From Acanthochlamys bracteata (lineage: Eukaryota; Streptophyta; Magnoliopsida; Pandanales; Velloziaceae), in NCBI GenBank assembly GCA_019914995.1, contig CM034129.1, positions 8,673,725 through 8,737,724 of the forward strand: a DNA stretch of 64,000 nucleotides, given 5' to 3'. Under the pieces are notes generated by a model. That model worked only from the letters and a program-made list of their open reading frames with translations, searched no databases and had not been told where the DNA came from. Shown one piece after another: positions 11,800 through 25,220 of this stretch. The translations under genes and the position numbers were made by a program. Positions within the stretch are counted from its first letter, which is position 1, and every line of letters begins with the position of its first letter.

Positions 11800-12606
11800 G
11801 TCTCTTGAACCAGAGAGGGAGGCTTGAGTTATGATACATTGTCTTGTAAAACAAATACCCTTATGTTCATGTTTGCCTAGTTCTTCTACCTGCTAGCTAG
11901 CCTCATACTGAGAAACTAATAATTTTGTGTATTTTGGTCTTATACGGGCCAAGTTGGTTATGAGGCGAACCTTTGTGTCGTCATGTGATGGATGTTTTAG
12001 TTTGTAAGATGTATTTTGTACGGTCTTGTAGATCTTTTGACTCCTTGGTCAGTGCCGTTTGTGTTCAGTTATCAGCATTTCGTACCTGCTGTTTGAAATA
12101 CTGGTAATCTGAGCGTGACCTACCAACTGCATTGGGCTGCTACTGCCATGTCTCTGGGAATATCAGCCAGGTGTTTCTCCTTCAATGATTTTGTTTAACC
12201 TGAAAACCGTATCCTCTACAAAAAGAGCTACGCAGAGTACTTGTGCATTGCAGTAATGAGACATCGCTCACAGGTCCTCTCTCATTCTTCCAGGTAATAA
12301 ACTAGCTGCTATTATTGAATTGAATGGATATTACATGCTTTCGTATCACGAATTGTACGCTTCGAGAATAATGCGTAGAAAAGTAACGAAAGTGTCGGCG
12401 AGCAGACGTTGTTCATGGGGTTATTTAAGAATCTGAGTTGTGTTGGTTGATTCCACCAAGAAAAGCTACTAATCCACCTACTCATTTCTCAGAGATTCAA
12501 GTTCTTATTTCAAGTGAGGTAGACTAGCAGAATGTTGGAACAGACTGTGCTTCTTGGTCCGTCTCTTGTTACGAAAGCTGAGATGAAAGCTTCAGGTACA
12601 TTTAAA
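11800..12606. other. Convergent intergenic spacer, Rieske copy 2 and Sec14-like gene
   Basis: The two genes point toward each other, so this should hold both 3' UTRs. No conserved coding region, repeat or structured RNA was recognised. Confidence 0.5.
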
Positions 12607-14403
12607 TTATACTGGTGGTGCCTTCTCAATAGGAACCAAGTCGAGCTTTCCACCATATTTTTCTGGAAGCTGGCTTTCATCAATGTCTTCGAGGAGTTTT
12701 GCTTTCAACTCCTTATCGCTGACGAAGATAAACTGCACATAGTTGACAATACAAATGTTATTAACGATGCCGTAAAACCACTAGTTGCAACTGTAACAAT
12801 TGAAAGATTTCGCTAGTGAACTAGTATAAGGCATCAGTGTGGAAACAATGCAACATAGCTTTCCTAATATTTTATATGCGTGCATATTTTCTCAATTGGC
12901 AATCGCCGTTCATCATAAGTTGTAGTGACAAGTTAAACTACTTCCGCAAGAATCGTCAATGTATCACTCTATGATCTGTATAGTATGTTTTGAAATGAGA
13001 GATACCTTCTCCTTGGTTCTATCGTCAATGAATGGATATATAATCTTCCAAGCCTTCATAAACAAGGAGGGCACATGAATCAACAAAATCTTCCCAAGCC
13101 TCTCTGGATAGTTATTCTGCATAGAGAAGAACATGCCGCTTGAAAAGAAATTATGACTGCCTATATATATATAAACACATTGCAAGCACACACAGTTCGT
13201 TAATATTAGAAGTACTTGTGTCAAAATGACACTAACCTGCAGGATCTCGAGAGCTGCGAGGTATCCGCGTATGTCACAATGCGAGTATCCCCAGCCTTGG
13301 AAATCTGCTATTACTGTGAACTTCTCTTGGCCATCTGGCATTCTGCAATACAAACAACTTATAGAAATTGCTCTTCCAAACTTTCCAATTTCTTACAATC
13401 AAAACTCTATTCCATGAGGATGAATCAGATACGTAGAAGCCGTACTTTGCATTTGTCCCGTATCAACAGATCGTCAGGCTGTTATGAAATTTATATGTGG
13501 TTTGAGCACCTTCTTCTTGTGGTCATTATTTGTGAGAGTTCCACTTAAATACATTTAATTTATGGTATCAGAGCAGGTTTATGCTGACTATGTTGGGCCT
13601 GCATGATACATGTAAGGAGGGTCTTGGAATAGGCATTTGCCCATAGCCAGATTGTCGAACTATTATGATATTTATATATGTTTTGGGTATCCTCTTTTTT
13701 GAGTTAGCTTTTAGAAATGAGTTCTATCCAATCCTATTGAACCGAGACAATCTTGTTCTACTCTATCACTAAAATCTAGGAAACAATCAAGTAACAGCCA
13801 CCTCTAATGCAACATACCTTGAGCAGAGCTTGTCTATGATGTATACAACAAAACCTGCAACAAAAGTAAAGTTGCTGAGTGTATCTTTTTCCATATGCTA
13901 GATAACCGGGATACGTTGCAAAAAAAAGTTTGTTTCCCACACGTTTAAATTCTTCCAAGTTTCTTTTGGACGGGCTATGCCTCGCAACGAAGACAACTCC
14001 CAGCGGGCGTCTCTTCTTGTCAAATCCTTGCACGAATAATTTCTTATGAAGGAGTTCATTTTGAATTTCCTCCTCAGAGATGGAACCGTTTGGAACAGCC
14101 GACTTCCTCCACTTCAGGGACTTCAGAAAGAAGGTGGACGCCTTTTCAATATCTGAATTTCGCGCCCGTAGAAATCTTCTTAAGGTCAGGTCATCCACTT
14201 GCTGTATCATGCAATTCATAAAAATTAACCGAAGAATATGAATCAAAACTTAAAAAAGAGAAGTTTTAAAAACAAAGGTTTGAAATTGTGATTAGATAAA
14301 CCTTAGCAGAAGGATCTTGTGCTTCAACAATTGCTCTCATGGCAACAACCTTTGATTTCTCATCCTCATCCCATGCCAGTGAGCTCGACACCGGAGAATC
14401 CAT
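12607..14403 (-). CDS. Sec14-like CRAL-TRIO domain protein
   Basis: Six exons on the minus strand (14403-14302, 14201-13943, 13854-13818, 13342-13237, 13116-13006, 12732-12607) give 246 residues with no frame break. An N-terminal CRAL-TRIO-N region includes MRAIVEAQDP and LTLRRFLRARNSDIEKA. The lipid-binding lobe follows, with FQGWGYSHCDIRGYLAALEI, YPERLGKILLIHVP and a C-terminal ESQLPEKYGGKL. This is the minimal plant Sec14 form without GOLD or nodulin domains, expected to bind phosphatidylinositol or another hydrophobic ligand in the cytosol. Exon 3 is only 37 bp. The ligand cannot be told from sequence. Confidence 0.92.
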
Positions 14404-16828
14404 TGATGAGTTTCTTTCTTCTATCTTCTTACTACTACTTCTGGAGCCTGCCCTCTACTTGACCTTATAAGGTTGAGTAGTGTTTGCAGGTGCTTCATGA
14501 TACTTCTTTTTTATTTCCAGAAAAAATCTATATTTATAATAAAAGAAAATTTTTAACAGTTTTTTTTTTAATTTAAAATTTTAAAAGATACATGTGAATT
14601 TAATTGTATTTTTTAATTTATATATATCAATATTATTAGTTAGAAAAATTAAATTCGTATTTAATAAATTTTAAAATAAACTATAATTTAGAATATTTTT
14701 CTTAAACACTCCTAAATACTCAAAAAAATCAGGGATGTCACTATACGTACTAAAGAACTACTCACATTTACCTCAAAATTTAAAAACGATAAGTCCTCAC
14801 AACACATTTCCTGATAAAAACTTTTGCTTTTTTCTTCTTTTCATTGATTAGAATTAATTGAGTAATGCATTGATGTCATTATATAATCATAACAATATGT
14901 GTTGCATGTTTCTCGGAACCGATTTGTATTAGCAAAAACAGAGTCTTTTTTGAGACAACCAATTTAGCACGGAGTCAAAATTATTGAAGATTTTTCTTTC
15001 GAGTTGGTTGGAAAATTTTGCAAGGTAAGAAGAGATATGATTCAAATATTCAGAATTGTTACTTTCAATTTTCACATGTCATGCCAATAATATGAACGGA
15101 ATCTAAATACATGATTCGATAGAGAAATATGAATATTCGGAAATTAAAACAACTTTTCCCAGCTATATGATAGATTTCATTTTTTTAGTCTTCCATGACT
15201 ATTCAATTGTGTTGGACGTTTGTGAAATATATACATGCCAAATTTTTTAATAGTCTTTCTTTTGTTGCGTTTAGAGTTACTTATAAAATAAAATTTTTTA
15301 AAATAAAAAATATTTTTATTTTTTTTAAAAATAAATTTTATTTTTTTATTTTAAAAAAATAATAAAAATATATAATAAAAAGATCTCATTACGTTAAATT
15401 TTTCTACACTATTTAATTTTTAAATAAATTTTTTAAATACTTATAAAATATGTATTAAAAAATATAAAATATAAAAAAAGTTAAAAATCAGTGTTTTGAG
15501 ATGCAATCCCAAACGCACTAGAAATTTTGACAATTAACAAAGGCTAGGGAAGTACTACAAGGAACCTCTTCCATGACTTGAAACTGCTTGCAATTTAGAT
15601 GCACCAAATACTTTCAAACCTAGGGCGTGTTATACTTACGGCGTGTTTTAATTTCATAGTTTCACAAAGTAAATTTTGATTAAAATAAAATTTAAAATAA
15701 TAAATAAAATAAATTTAAAATTAAATTTTAATAGAAATAAATTTTTTTGTAAAAATAAAAATAGAGTTCAAAAAAATAATTACAGTACATAAGAGAACAA
15801 GACTTAAGATCTAAAAAAAAAATCATAAACTTTTGCGATCAAAACATACATTTATCCTTATTGGGAATCATTTGTAAGTGCTTAAATAAAAACAAATTTC
15901 AAAAAAAAAATTATTTAAAAACTTCTTAGAAAACAAATTTAACTTTTCTACTTTAAAAATAATATATCCAAACACTCTGGTTTATAACTGTAATGATATT
16001 CAAATCTAATATTTACAGTTAAATATAAAATATTATGAGTACAAATATTTTACAAAATCTTAGCTTAATTAGATTATAAATTTATTTTTATTCGATCACT
16101 TAAAAAATTAATATATAAATAGAAAGGAATTCTATCTTTAGAATCACTCTCGTACATTTTCTTTGATTTATAATGCATTGATATTCAAATTCAATTTTTA
16201 CAGTTAAATATGAAAAATTATAAATTATAAATATACATACAAGATTTTAGCTTATAGATTACGAATTTATTTCTATTCAATCACTTAATCGAAAAAAAAA
16301 TTAAAAATATATATTATATTATTTCTATTTTTTGATCAAATGATGAGATAAAAATCAATACATAAATTCAATTGAAATAAAATTTTATAAATAAATTTTT
16401 AATTCATTGCTCTTTATATTTAACGGTAAATATTATATTTTTATTTAAAAAAACAAATACTTTTGAAATCACTTAGGAACAAGTTAGCAAACTCGTTGTG
16501 TCGCATGCGGTTAATTACAGGAAACATGAGACAAACTGCTCAACAAGGCTTGTATGAGGAAACAACTCGCACAAAATACCCACGTATAAAGCATGCACCA
16601 TATCCCGGGCAAGAATCTCAACCTACTCAATGTAAAATTTGTTACAGAAGCATGCAATGTCTTTTGCCCTAGAAGTTCATAGAGCCAAAGAAAAAGCTTC
16701 TATCTAGCAAAACTACAAAAAAATTGAACAAACTGCAGCATCCATTTGATTAACCAAGTACTTGTGTGATGAATAAAATTAGCGAACCCTCAACTAGACC
16801 ATATCATGGCATGGGAAATAATCCCCAC
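14404..16828. other. AT-rich intergenic region with MITE remnants
   Basis: This lies between the 5' end of the Sec14-like gene and the 3' end of CCT5. It is extremely AT-rich from about 14520 to 16460. It includes one terminal-inverted-repeat element at 15264-15518 and a possible Tourist left end near 15636 (GGCGTGTTTTAATT). No coding sequence was recognised. Confidence 0.6.
15264..15518. mobile_element. AT-rich MITE with GTGCGTTTGGGATTGC-type ends
   Basis: The left end reads GTTGCGTTTAGAGTTAC. The complement of the right end reads GTGCGTTTGGGATTGC. The interior is long A and T runs with TAAAATAAAAAATATTTTT, a phrase repeated in elements near 30829, 53650 and 54776. It is a non-coding element of hAT or Mutator type; the superfamily is not certain because no clean target duplication was identified. 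Confidence 0.6.
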
Positions 16829-19800
16829 TCAATACTCTGACGGTGTGATCACATCATCAATTTTCAAAATCATTTTAACCACCTGAGTGGCCAGGAGGAT
16901 TTGCTGCTGCTTCCCAATCAAGGTTTCGAAGACGTTCTGCTCTTTCATGTTGTTTGTTCCAACATCATTGCAATCTATGCCACAAAAGGCATTATTCTCC
17001 TGCAGGATCAGTGGAGCTAAGTTAGAGGAATAACATTTTACATGTTCACAAAACTACAAGTATCATACTTATTGTTATTTGTCTACAATGTAGCTAACCC
17101 AGGAAATATCATATTAGCAAATTACAGAACAAGAAGGGAGATCTTTGAGGAAATGCAAACACCTTGTACATCTAGCAACATCATTGATTGGCTTTGACAT
17201 GGAATAACCATTCCAGTAAATTTCCTTAACATTTATACAGAACCTTGTAAGGATCACAAAGTCTAGTATACATGAATCAAAACCACTTGAAAATAAGGGT
17301 ATTTTGTGATATATCAATTTTCACCTACAGGCACTACTAGCCTACCGCATTAGATCAAAACCCAAAAGAATTTCCTACAAATTGCACAAACGCAAACAGA
17401 ACATATCAGCCAAACAAAACCCCCTATAACCACTGGAACATTTCAACGCTCCACCTCATACTACCACCTTTATTGGATTCGATACTTAACAAAAACTACA
17501 AAGTTTTTGAAGTTTTCAGGATTTGTTTATTTTGCATCAATAGCACAACAGCATTAGGACAGCCATATAATAAGCATACCTTGATTTGCTGAGATTTGAC
17601 AGCTGTAAGAGTGTCAATAGGCTGCAGGCCACTATTTTCCGCCAACGCCATCGGAATTGAATCGAGAGCGTCAGCAAAAGACCTGATGGCATACTGAGCA
17701 GAAAGGAGGGAAAATTGTAAATACAGAGGATAGAGATTGGGGAAAAAGGGGAAAAAACAAACCTGCTCAACTCCAGGGTATCTATCTGCAGCCGCCTCTA
17801 CAGCAATTGAGCACGAAATTTCAGCAGAACCACCACCATATACAATGGAATTGTTGCGGATAAGATTCCTAGGGACACAGAGGGCATCGTGCAAACTACG
17901 CTTTGTTTCCTCTATTATCATTTTATTCCCTAAATCATCAACAGCATTATTGCATATGAATCAGCTAATTGTCCAATTCTATTAGACACATACCTTTAGA
18001 AGCTCATTATTATATTCAATCCAGACTTAAGGAGCTACTACATGGAGGAATTGAAGGATTTAATGGAAAGCATGATTATATGACATTTAGATATCAGCCA
18101 AGCAAAATTAAATCAATGTAGTATAGCAATGTTAAGAAATTAAGCCTAGGAAGTTAAAAGGGCGTGGACATACCACCACGAATAAAGATTGTTACAGCCT
18201 TTGAATTTGCACAACTTTCTATATATAACATCCGATCCTTTGTGGTTCCAAATGACTTCTCCCTGACAAGACCAGCCTAGAAAATAGAAGAAAAATTTTA
18301 GTTATCTTCTAAGTTTCCAATCATACCCAAAATGAAACTGAGCATGGCATGTTTTTCCACTGAAAATACACAAGATATGCCCAGAAAGTAAGGACATGCA
18401 CTAAAATATAAAAGACTAATACTACTGAAATTGATAATATACCATGCAACACAAACAAGGTTGTACTACAATAGATCATTCTCATTAAAAGAGAAAGCAC
18501 ATAACATTATTAATCTACAAATTAACACTTGCCATATCGAGGATAAAAGAATAGCCTTGTTACAAGATCAAATCTAAATGACACTTTCAACTAAACTATC
18601 AGAGAAACATGAAGATTTGAGTAGCAGATGGGATGAGAATTGAAAATATAACATAAACTTATACCAATACTTAAATGTTCTAGTAAACTTTTAGAAGGGA
18701 ATTCATATAATGGGAATTCATATACTTGTAGTAACTCAGGTTCACTGAATTTTTGACACCTTGAAGCTATAGGATTGGTCCTTTATATTCATTTCACTAA
18801 CATTGTCTCTATCTCATGGCCACCATCACAATTTTCAACTTTACCCAATAACCCAAACTATTAACTTTCTCTCCCCACCATTAAAATACTATCATTTTAA
18901 GTAACTAGTAGGACTATCTAGTTACATATTTCGCTCAACAAGAACTTCAATGAAAATGTGACAAAATCACGAGGCCGAATGATTTCATTTTAAAACCTTC
19001 CTTACTAAGTCAAATTTTAAAGGTCAACAGACAACAACTGGCTAACAACTAGAGAAAGAAAATCCAGAAGGTGTGGCATCTATAAAGTTTCCAACAGTTC
19101 AACTGAATACAAGATGCCTATATTTATTAGTATAAAGATAGTACTCTCACCTCTTTACTCGCCAAAAATGCTAACTTCTAGTTACAAAGTATTAATAACT
19201 GCAGGAATAAGTAATTACTTGTCTTTCTAATCCAACGTATCAAAACTCAAATGTTAATAAAACATATCATGTCCTAGACACTTAAAGTGACAAGGACCAA
19301 ACGGATATACAAATGCCAACAGAAACACTAACATTCCATGACATACCCTTCCAAGTTTTTCAGGTGTAAGCTCTTGGAATCTTGGAACAATTCTTCCACC
19401 TACACGTTCAAGTAAACATGTTTAGAAACATATTTGACTTTGTTATGTTCTAAAAGTAACAACAATAAATGCCTACCTGTTGCTATTGCTATCAATTCAA
19501 GTTCTACACCACCGACCCACCTAACAGCAGGAAGATTCCGATGCATCAATAGATGATTTGCCTCATCATCGAAGCCCCACTGGCAAATGACAAGAGTTGC
19601 ACCAACATCCTAAAAGGTCAAAAAGAAACACAGCAAGCATTTAGGTAAACTGCTTAAGTTTATCTAGAAGGGAAAAGTGACACTTCAATTCATCCAAATA
19701 CTAGAAGCAACTCTTAAGCTGTGTTGTACACAAGTAATGTCAAGGGTTTTATAACATCAGAAGAAGTTTGCAGAAAGAAAGTTTTAAAAAAAAACACTGT

Positions 19801-22301
19801 ATGCAACAAATACATAAGCGCACGCAAAGACAGGATGAGAGAAAAGAACCTTGCATTTTTGAACCATTTCATCGAAGTATTGTTGCTCTTGCTGCCGCAA
19901 TGTCTGGAATTTCTCCACAGTATCAATGTCAACCTTATGCTTTGTCTTTGGCTTGGGTGGCTCAAATGCGCAAGTCAAAATAGCAATCTTTGCATCTTTA
20001 ATCTCCTTTGGCATCTGTGGATGGCTCATGTCTTTATCAACTAGTATTCCCTCTATAAACTCTGTGTCTTCCAATTTGCCTCCAACTTTTCCTTCCACCT
20101 TAATCAAATCCAAGTTAACATCCTTTCGCTCCAAATCGGCAACTGCTAATACTGCCTTGACAGCTATCTCAGCTAGCTCACTCTTACACCTATTAACACT
20201 GTATAGAACATTATCAGTTCACATTAGCATGACATAATGACAGTTGACATGTCAGTATTCATGTTGCACCTGAATGCCAAAATGGTTCTTGTGATCCAAT
20301 TTGGCACATCTTAGTTAGTTAAAGAATATGGTTCATCATTTCCTGACTACTTGTCAGACCAGAATAGTGTGAAATTAACGGGTACAACATTCATTTTTTA
20401 TGACCAAGTTGGCGCTAGAAGCAAAAGAGAAGCAAATAATTTAACTTCCGTTTCATGTTGCATACTCCAACCTTCAGATGTCACAGAACAGTAACTTCAC
20501 AACAATTACTAAACAGCTAACATAATGTCGTTTAATCATTTTACAAAAATATGTCAATCAAATACTCTCTTGCAGTAACTTGATTGCTAACAATAAATAA
20601 TTATTTGATCCGTGATTGCCTCGAGAGAAAGTGACTCTCACTAGTTCTCCTAGAACATTTTGACAAGATCAATAACAGCGCTTTTAGCACAAGTTGAACG
20701 TCCAGGAATCCAAACATTCTCATATGATGCATAATCCATATAGCAACACCACAAACTTGTTATAAAAATTATAAAATACATTTCCATGTTATGATCACTA
20801 CTATCTTTCATGGTGAATAAACAAGTTTCATCTTATAGTTAAATTGCAGGCTTCTATGTTAAGCTTGACAAAAATATCCCAAATAGAAATTTAAAACAAA
20901 GAGCTCATTGAGTAAAAAGGACATAAGAAACCTTAATGATAAAAGAAAAAAAACGATAGTTTACTTACATTTTTGACGACAACGTCGTCATACAAGTCCG
21001 CACTAGAGACTCAATATTTTTCTCATTGAAGTCAAACTTTTCAGCAATTTTTTCAAGATGCTCAACGGCTATCCTGGATGCCATCTCATATCCCTCAGCA
21101 ACCCTGATAGGATGGATGCCATGCTCAAGCAGCTTCTCAGCCTGCTCTAGAAGCGCACCTGCCATAACAACAACCCCAGTTGTGCCATCCCCAATCTCAT
21201 AGTCCTGACTACGTGACAGCTCCACCATTAGCTTTGCTATCTGGTTGTCAACATCCATTAGCTCCAAGATTGTTGCCCCATCATTTGCTATCATCATGTA
21301 AGTAAACAGCATTCATTAATCAAGATGATGAACTACAACATTATAACCTGCTTTAGCAAAATCAAGAGACTCCATGGCTTCAACATTCACTCAAAGCAAA
21401 CCCGAAGAAACAAGCAGAAGCTATGATCTCTAAGACACCAATTCCCAAAGCTCCAATAAAACCACGCTCACCTTCTCAAATCAAGAACCAAAACGAAACA
21501 AATTTAGATCATAAAAATGTCCAAAATCCCCCAAAAATATTTCTATTCAGTAAACTCGCAAATTAAAAAAATAAAAAACCATTCATGTACATTTCTTATT
21601 CGTTGCAATTCTTTCCCATTCTGCAAACATTTTACATTCAAATAGCATAAAAATGGTGACATTACCTTCCGAAAACTGATCAATTTTATCCAAGGTCTTG
21701 ATCCCAACCATGTTAAAGTTACAGATCATCACATTTCGCCCGCAAATTACACTTAAAAATGACAAAAAAGAAATTTTCATCTTTACATAGTCTCTCTCAT
21801 GATCGAGATGTTGTCATGTACCTGATCGGAAAAAAAAAACCTAACCTTTCCTCCAAGAAACCCATCAAAACCAACCATTCTTAAGTTCCAGATCACATTT
21901 CACTGCAAAAAAAATAAATAAATAACATTTTACGATTTTGTCGATACATTTTCTCTCAAATGATCCAGACATTAACATAGATCCAACAATACCCATAGAA
22001 AAAAAAACCTATTCTTCTCGCAAAAACCATAAAATTCCTTAAACCCAAATCTTAAAAAATAACCAAAAGAAGAAGAAGAAGAAGAGCAGTTGGTAAACTT
22101 ACATATGGTGACGTCACCATCGGGAGACTGGAGAATCTTATCCATTCCTTTAGGACCGAGAGAAGTTCTCAATATTCTAGCCACGGCCTTGCCGGCGGCG
22201 ATGTTGCCCTTCTGAGCTTCGAACCCGCGAACACGCCGCTTCTGCTCCTGCTCTTTCAGTATGATGAACGGCCGACCGTATTCGTCAAACGCGAGAGCCA
22301 T
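16829..22301 (-). CDS. CCT5: T-complex protein 1 subunit epsilon (CCT5 chaperonin)
   Basis: Nine exons on the minus strand (22301-22103, 21287-20969, 20198-19850, 19609-19477, 19399-19347, 18276-18174, 17929-17763, 17693-17580, 16999-16829) give 535 residues, the length usual for plant CCT5. Group II chaperonin landmarks are present: [12 protein letters not shown] near the start, NDGATIL, and the ATP-site [15 protein letters not shown]. Later come [10 protein letters not shown] and [18 protein letters not shown], which are typical of the epsilon subunit, then VYGGGSAEI and the C-terminus ending PSEY. Eight different subunits form the cytosolic TRiC ring, which folds actin, tubulin and other proteins. 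The gene is intact; introns 1 and 2 are the longest (about 0.8 kb each), except intron 5 at about 1.1 kb. Confidence 0.97.
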
Positions 22302-22445
22302 CTCGATAGATTGCTCCTTGATCCAACGGCTAAGATCAACCGATCAATAACCAACGATCGGTCGGATTCCAGGGAGATGTAGCAGATCGAGAGAAGAGTG
22401 GGGGCGAGGGTTTGAGAAGAAGAGTCTGGGGTTTTATTATCGGGT

Positions 22446-22625
22446 AGGATAGTTATTAGCGGGTTTAGTTCTTGACAGATAAATCCGAATCTGCAAAAGC
22501 CAATTTATTAATTATTACAGAGTTCATTTGGCCGGTTAGGGATTTATTAGCGGGTTCAGTTATTTACTGAGGGATCCGAATCCAGGTTGGATCAATTCGG
22601 CCTCCAGATTGGATCGATTCTGCAA
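22446..22625. repeat. Local duplication upstream of CCT5
   Basis: A block of about 45 bp containing TTATTAGCGGGTT and ATCCGAATC occurs at 22446-22493 and again at 22541-22585. It is followed by a 22-bp tandem pair beginning CCAGGTTGGATC at 22582 and CCAGATTGGATC at 22604. The copies are diverged. It lies 150-320 bp upstream of the CCT5 start codon, so it could affect the promoter, but nothing shows that directly. Confidence 0.6.
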
Positions 22626-24308
22626 CAACAAAGAGATGGCCTCCAGCGACCAGAGTTCTGAAAAAGAAAAACCTAAAAAAAAAGGAGAGGGAAGAAGTTA
22701 TTCAGTTTATAATAATATTTTATCTCAAATGGGTTTGATGTTCTATATTTGTCATCTTGCGTTGGTTGAATTAGTGGTCCACAAAAATGAATTGCCAAAT
22801 CATTAGTAATGAAATATTAGGGAAAAAAGGAACACATAAATACAATTTTCATGATGCACAAATTTGAATGTTCAATTCTCTAATCTTCTATTTTTAATTG
22901 TTCTTAAATAATGTGGTGTACCTGATGTAATCAGATCCAATCCGAATGTCAATTGGAAAAAGCTAACCGATTACCGATTTATTCGATAGGTCATTAGGTC
23001 GATCCAATAGGTCTTTTTTTTTGGGCGACGATAATGGAGCACTGAAAGTAGCAACGTCTATCCTCTATCAGAGAGCCCCATTCCGATAACCACTCCATAG
23101 TTACAAACAATACTCTTTCCGGCAATCGTTGATGGAGCAAAAGAATTCTCGAGACACTGTGAGGAAGAGTAGTTATCTCCGTCGGAGTACAACAATGAAT
23201 AAAACTTATCAATTTTTATACCAGTACCGACATACACACTAATTCCGGTGAGCGCCAGTCAAAAAAGGATAAAAAAGCTAACCAAAATTATGTTAGAAAC
23301 CTGGTCGAAATCATTCAACCCAGTGTTGCCATCACTGATGTACCGAAACTAAACACGCTGCTCTTATTCTCCCAAAAATCACTCACCATTAATGCCAAAT
23401 CATGCTTGTTGTTGTAGCTAAACCTCCACTGGAGTCGAGCTTTGCTATTGCAGGAAATCCAATATATCTTTTCCAGCACCATGACGGTGGATCTCGCCAC
23501 AATTTACTTCCTGCTTTTCGGTAAACAGTATACGCACAACAACCGTTCGATCTTCCACAACAAGCATTTGATAAAAAATCCCTTAAAATTAACACAACCG
23601 ATGTATAATTCGGGATTGAGTTTCAATCACCAAGATATACTAGCACCAACGGAGAGTAAGAACCAAAATCTCATGATAAGCTGTTGTGGAGATTCTATCT
23701 CGAGGAACCCTAATTTAGACCAGAATATGTGGAATTATCAAATTGTATTATATATTATTGTTGGACAACCTCAATGCATACTTACGTCTTGGCATAGTAG
23801 GCATATCTCTTTATCTTTGAGTTCGTAACGAGATTAGTTCCTAACAAGCAATCGCGTACGAGAAGTCATCGGCTATGGACTTCGTTACACGATTGCTTGT
23901 CCCGTCTGCGCCGACGACTATCACCTTCTCGTAAATCTCTCCTCTACCGATTCAGTAAGCAAGCGATTCGAATCAGAACGATGGCTGGGTTGGTGGTTTT
24001 CTATTACATTCGGCATGTCCAGTTCAGAACTGACTACAACGGATGTACCCTATCTAATTAATATGATGTCTTGAATGCATGGTTGCCGAGACTGTCTGGC
24101 AGATTGGTTCTCTACATCACAGTCGTTATGATGAGGCAATGATAAGACTAAAAAAAAGTACTTCCTTGTTCTTTCTTCCTATCTTCGCGCTGCCTCTCTA
24201 TGTATACAGCATGGCAGTAAGGATATTCACGGGTAAAGTTAGACGATAATCATGACAGCTGTAATTAGAAAAGATAGTTTAGAGAGGGATAAACCAGTGG
24301 ATGTTATT

Positions 24309-24570
24309 ATTATTGTTGGAAATAATGCTGAAAACGTAACTCATATATACTGAAAATATAACTCCAAGCCTTTCTTCATCTCTTTATTGTTATTTTTATT
24401 ATTGTTATTGTAAAGAATGTTGGAAATGTAGATCATTTATGCTGAAAATATAACTTTGAACTTCTCTTTCTCTCTCTATGTTTATTGTTAGAAAAAATGC
24501 TGGAAATAGAATTCATGTATGTTGAAAATGTAATACAATGCACCCTTCTGAAAATGCAACTCATATACGC
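24309..24570. repeat. Degenerate tandem repeat, three units of about 90-110 bp
   Basis: Each unit has the order ATTATTGTT(A/G)..., AATG(C/T)TG(A/G)AAA, then a CTGAAAATATAACT-like core and a CTTCTC/T-rich tail. The cores are at about 24351-24363 and 24440-24455, with a weaker one at 24518-24530. A further partial core (CTGAAAATGCAACTCATATACGCTG) ends the array; it resembles the first unit. Confidence 0.6.
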
Positions 24571-24879
24571 TGTGATCAACTCCTCATCTTTGTACAAGGA
24601 ATGCTTCATATAAAAATAATTTTTTTCAATGCAATGTAGATACTTTGTATACATTTGCAGCTAGTTTCCAGAACAAAAGTTATTATTTATAAATACAAAC
24701 CGCAATACATTGTATATAGTTTAACAAATAGAATTATATGAAGAAGCTCCATTAAATAACAGAGAACAAACATAGAGATGGACGCTTGAAGCTTCTACTC
24801 TGTTAAAAACAAAGATCAAACAAAAAGATAACAAAATTAAAACAAATAAATCCTAATTAAAATAAATCAATCTATAAGA

Positions 24880-25220
24880 ATACAAATCGAGCAGGAACCG
24901 AAGCTGGTGAAAAAATGAGCTAAAATTGACGAAATCCAACCTGAATCAAACCAGAATTGAAGCAAAGCTGAAATCGAAGCAAACGAGAAAAACGAGCTGA
25001 AATAGATAAAATCGAGCCTGATCAAGCCAAAGTCAACGAAATCGAGTCGGAAGCGAACCAGGGACGAGATCGAGCTGGTAGAGAACCAGAAAAATCGAGC
25101 TAGAGTTGCAGTGCGCTATGAAATCAAGCCGAATTTGGTCCAGAATCGAAGTAGGTAATAAAATTTAGCCGGAACCCTAGGCAGAATCGACAATAAAATC
25201 GCCAGAATCGAACCAAAGTG
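24880..25220. repeat. Degenerate short-period repeat built on AAATCGAGC
   Basis: Phrases such as AAATCGAGC, GAAATCGA, GAACCAG and AATCGAAGC recur at irregular 15-35-base spacing through this stretch (for example 24886, 25011, 25038, 25092). It is purine-rich on this strand and has no sustained reading frame. It looks like an old, diverged minisatellite. Confidence 0.5.

Noticed and set aside
19714-20237. Open frames on the plus strand across CCT5 exon 3
   Set aside because: They mirror the conserved minus-strand exon and have no family-like features of their own.
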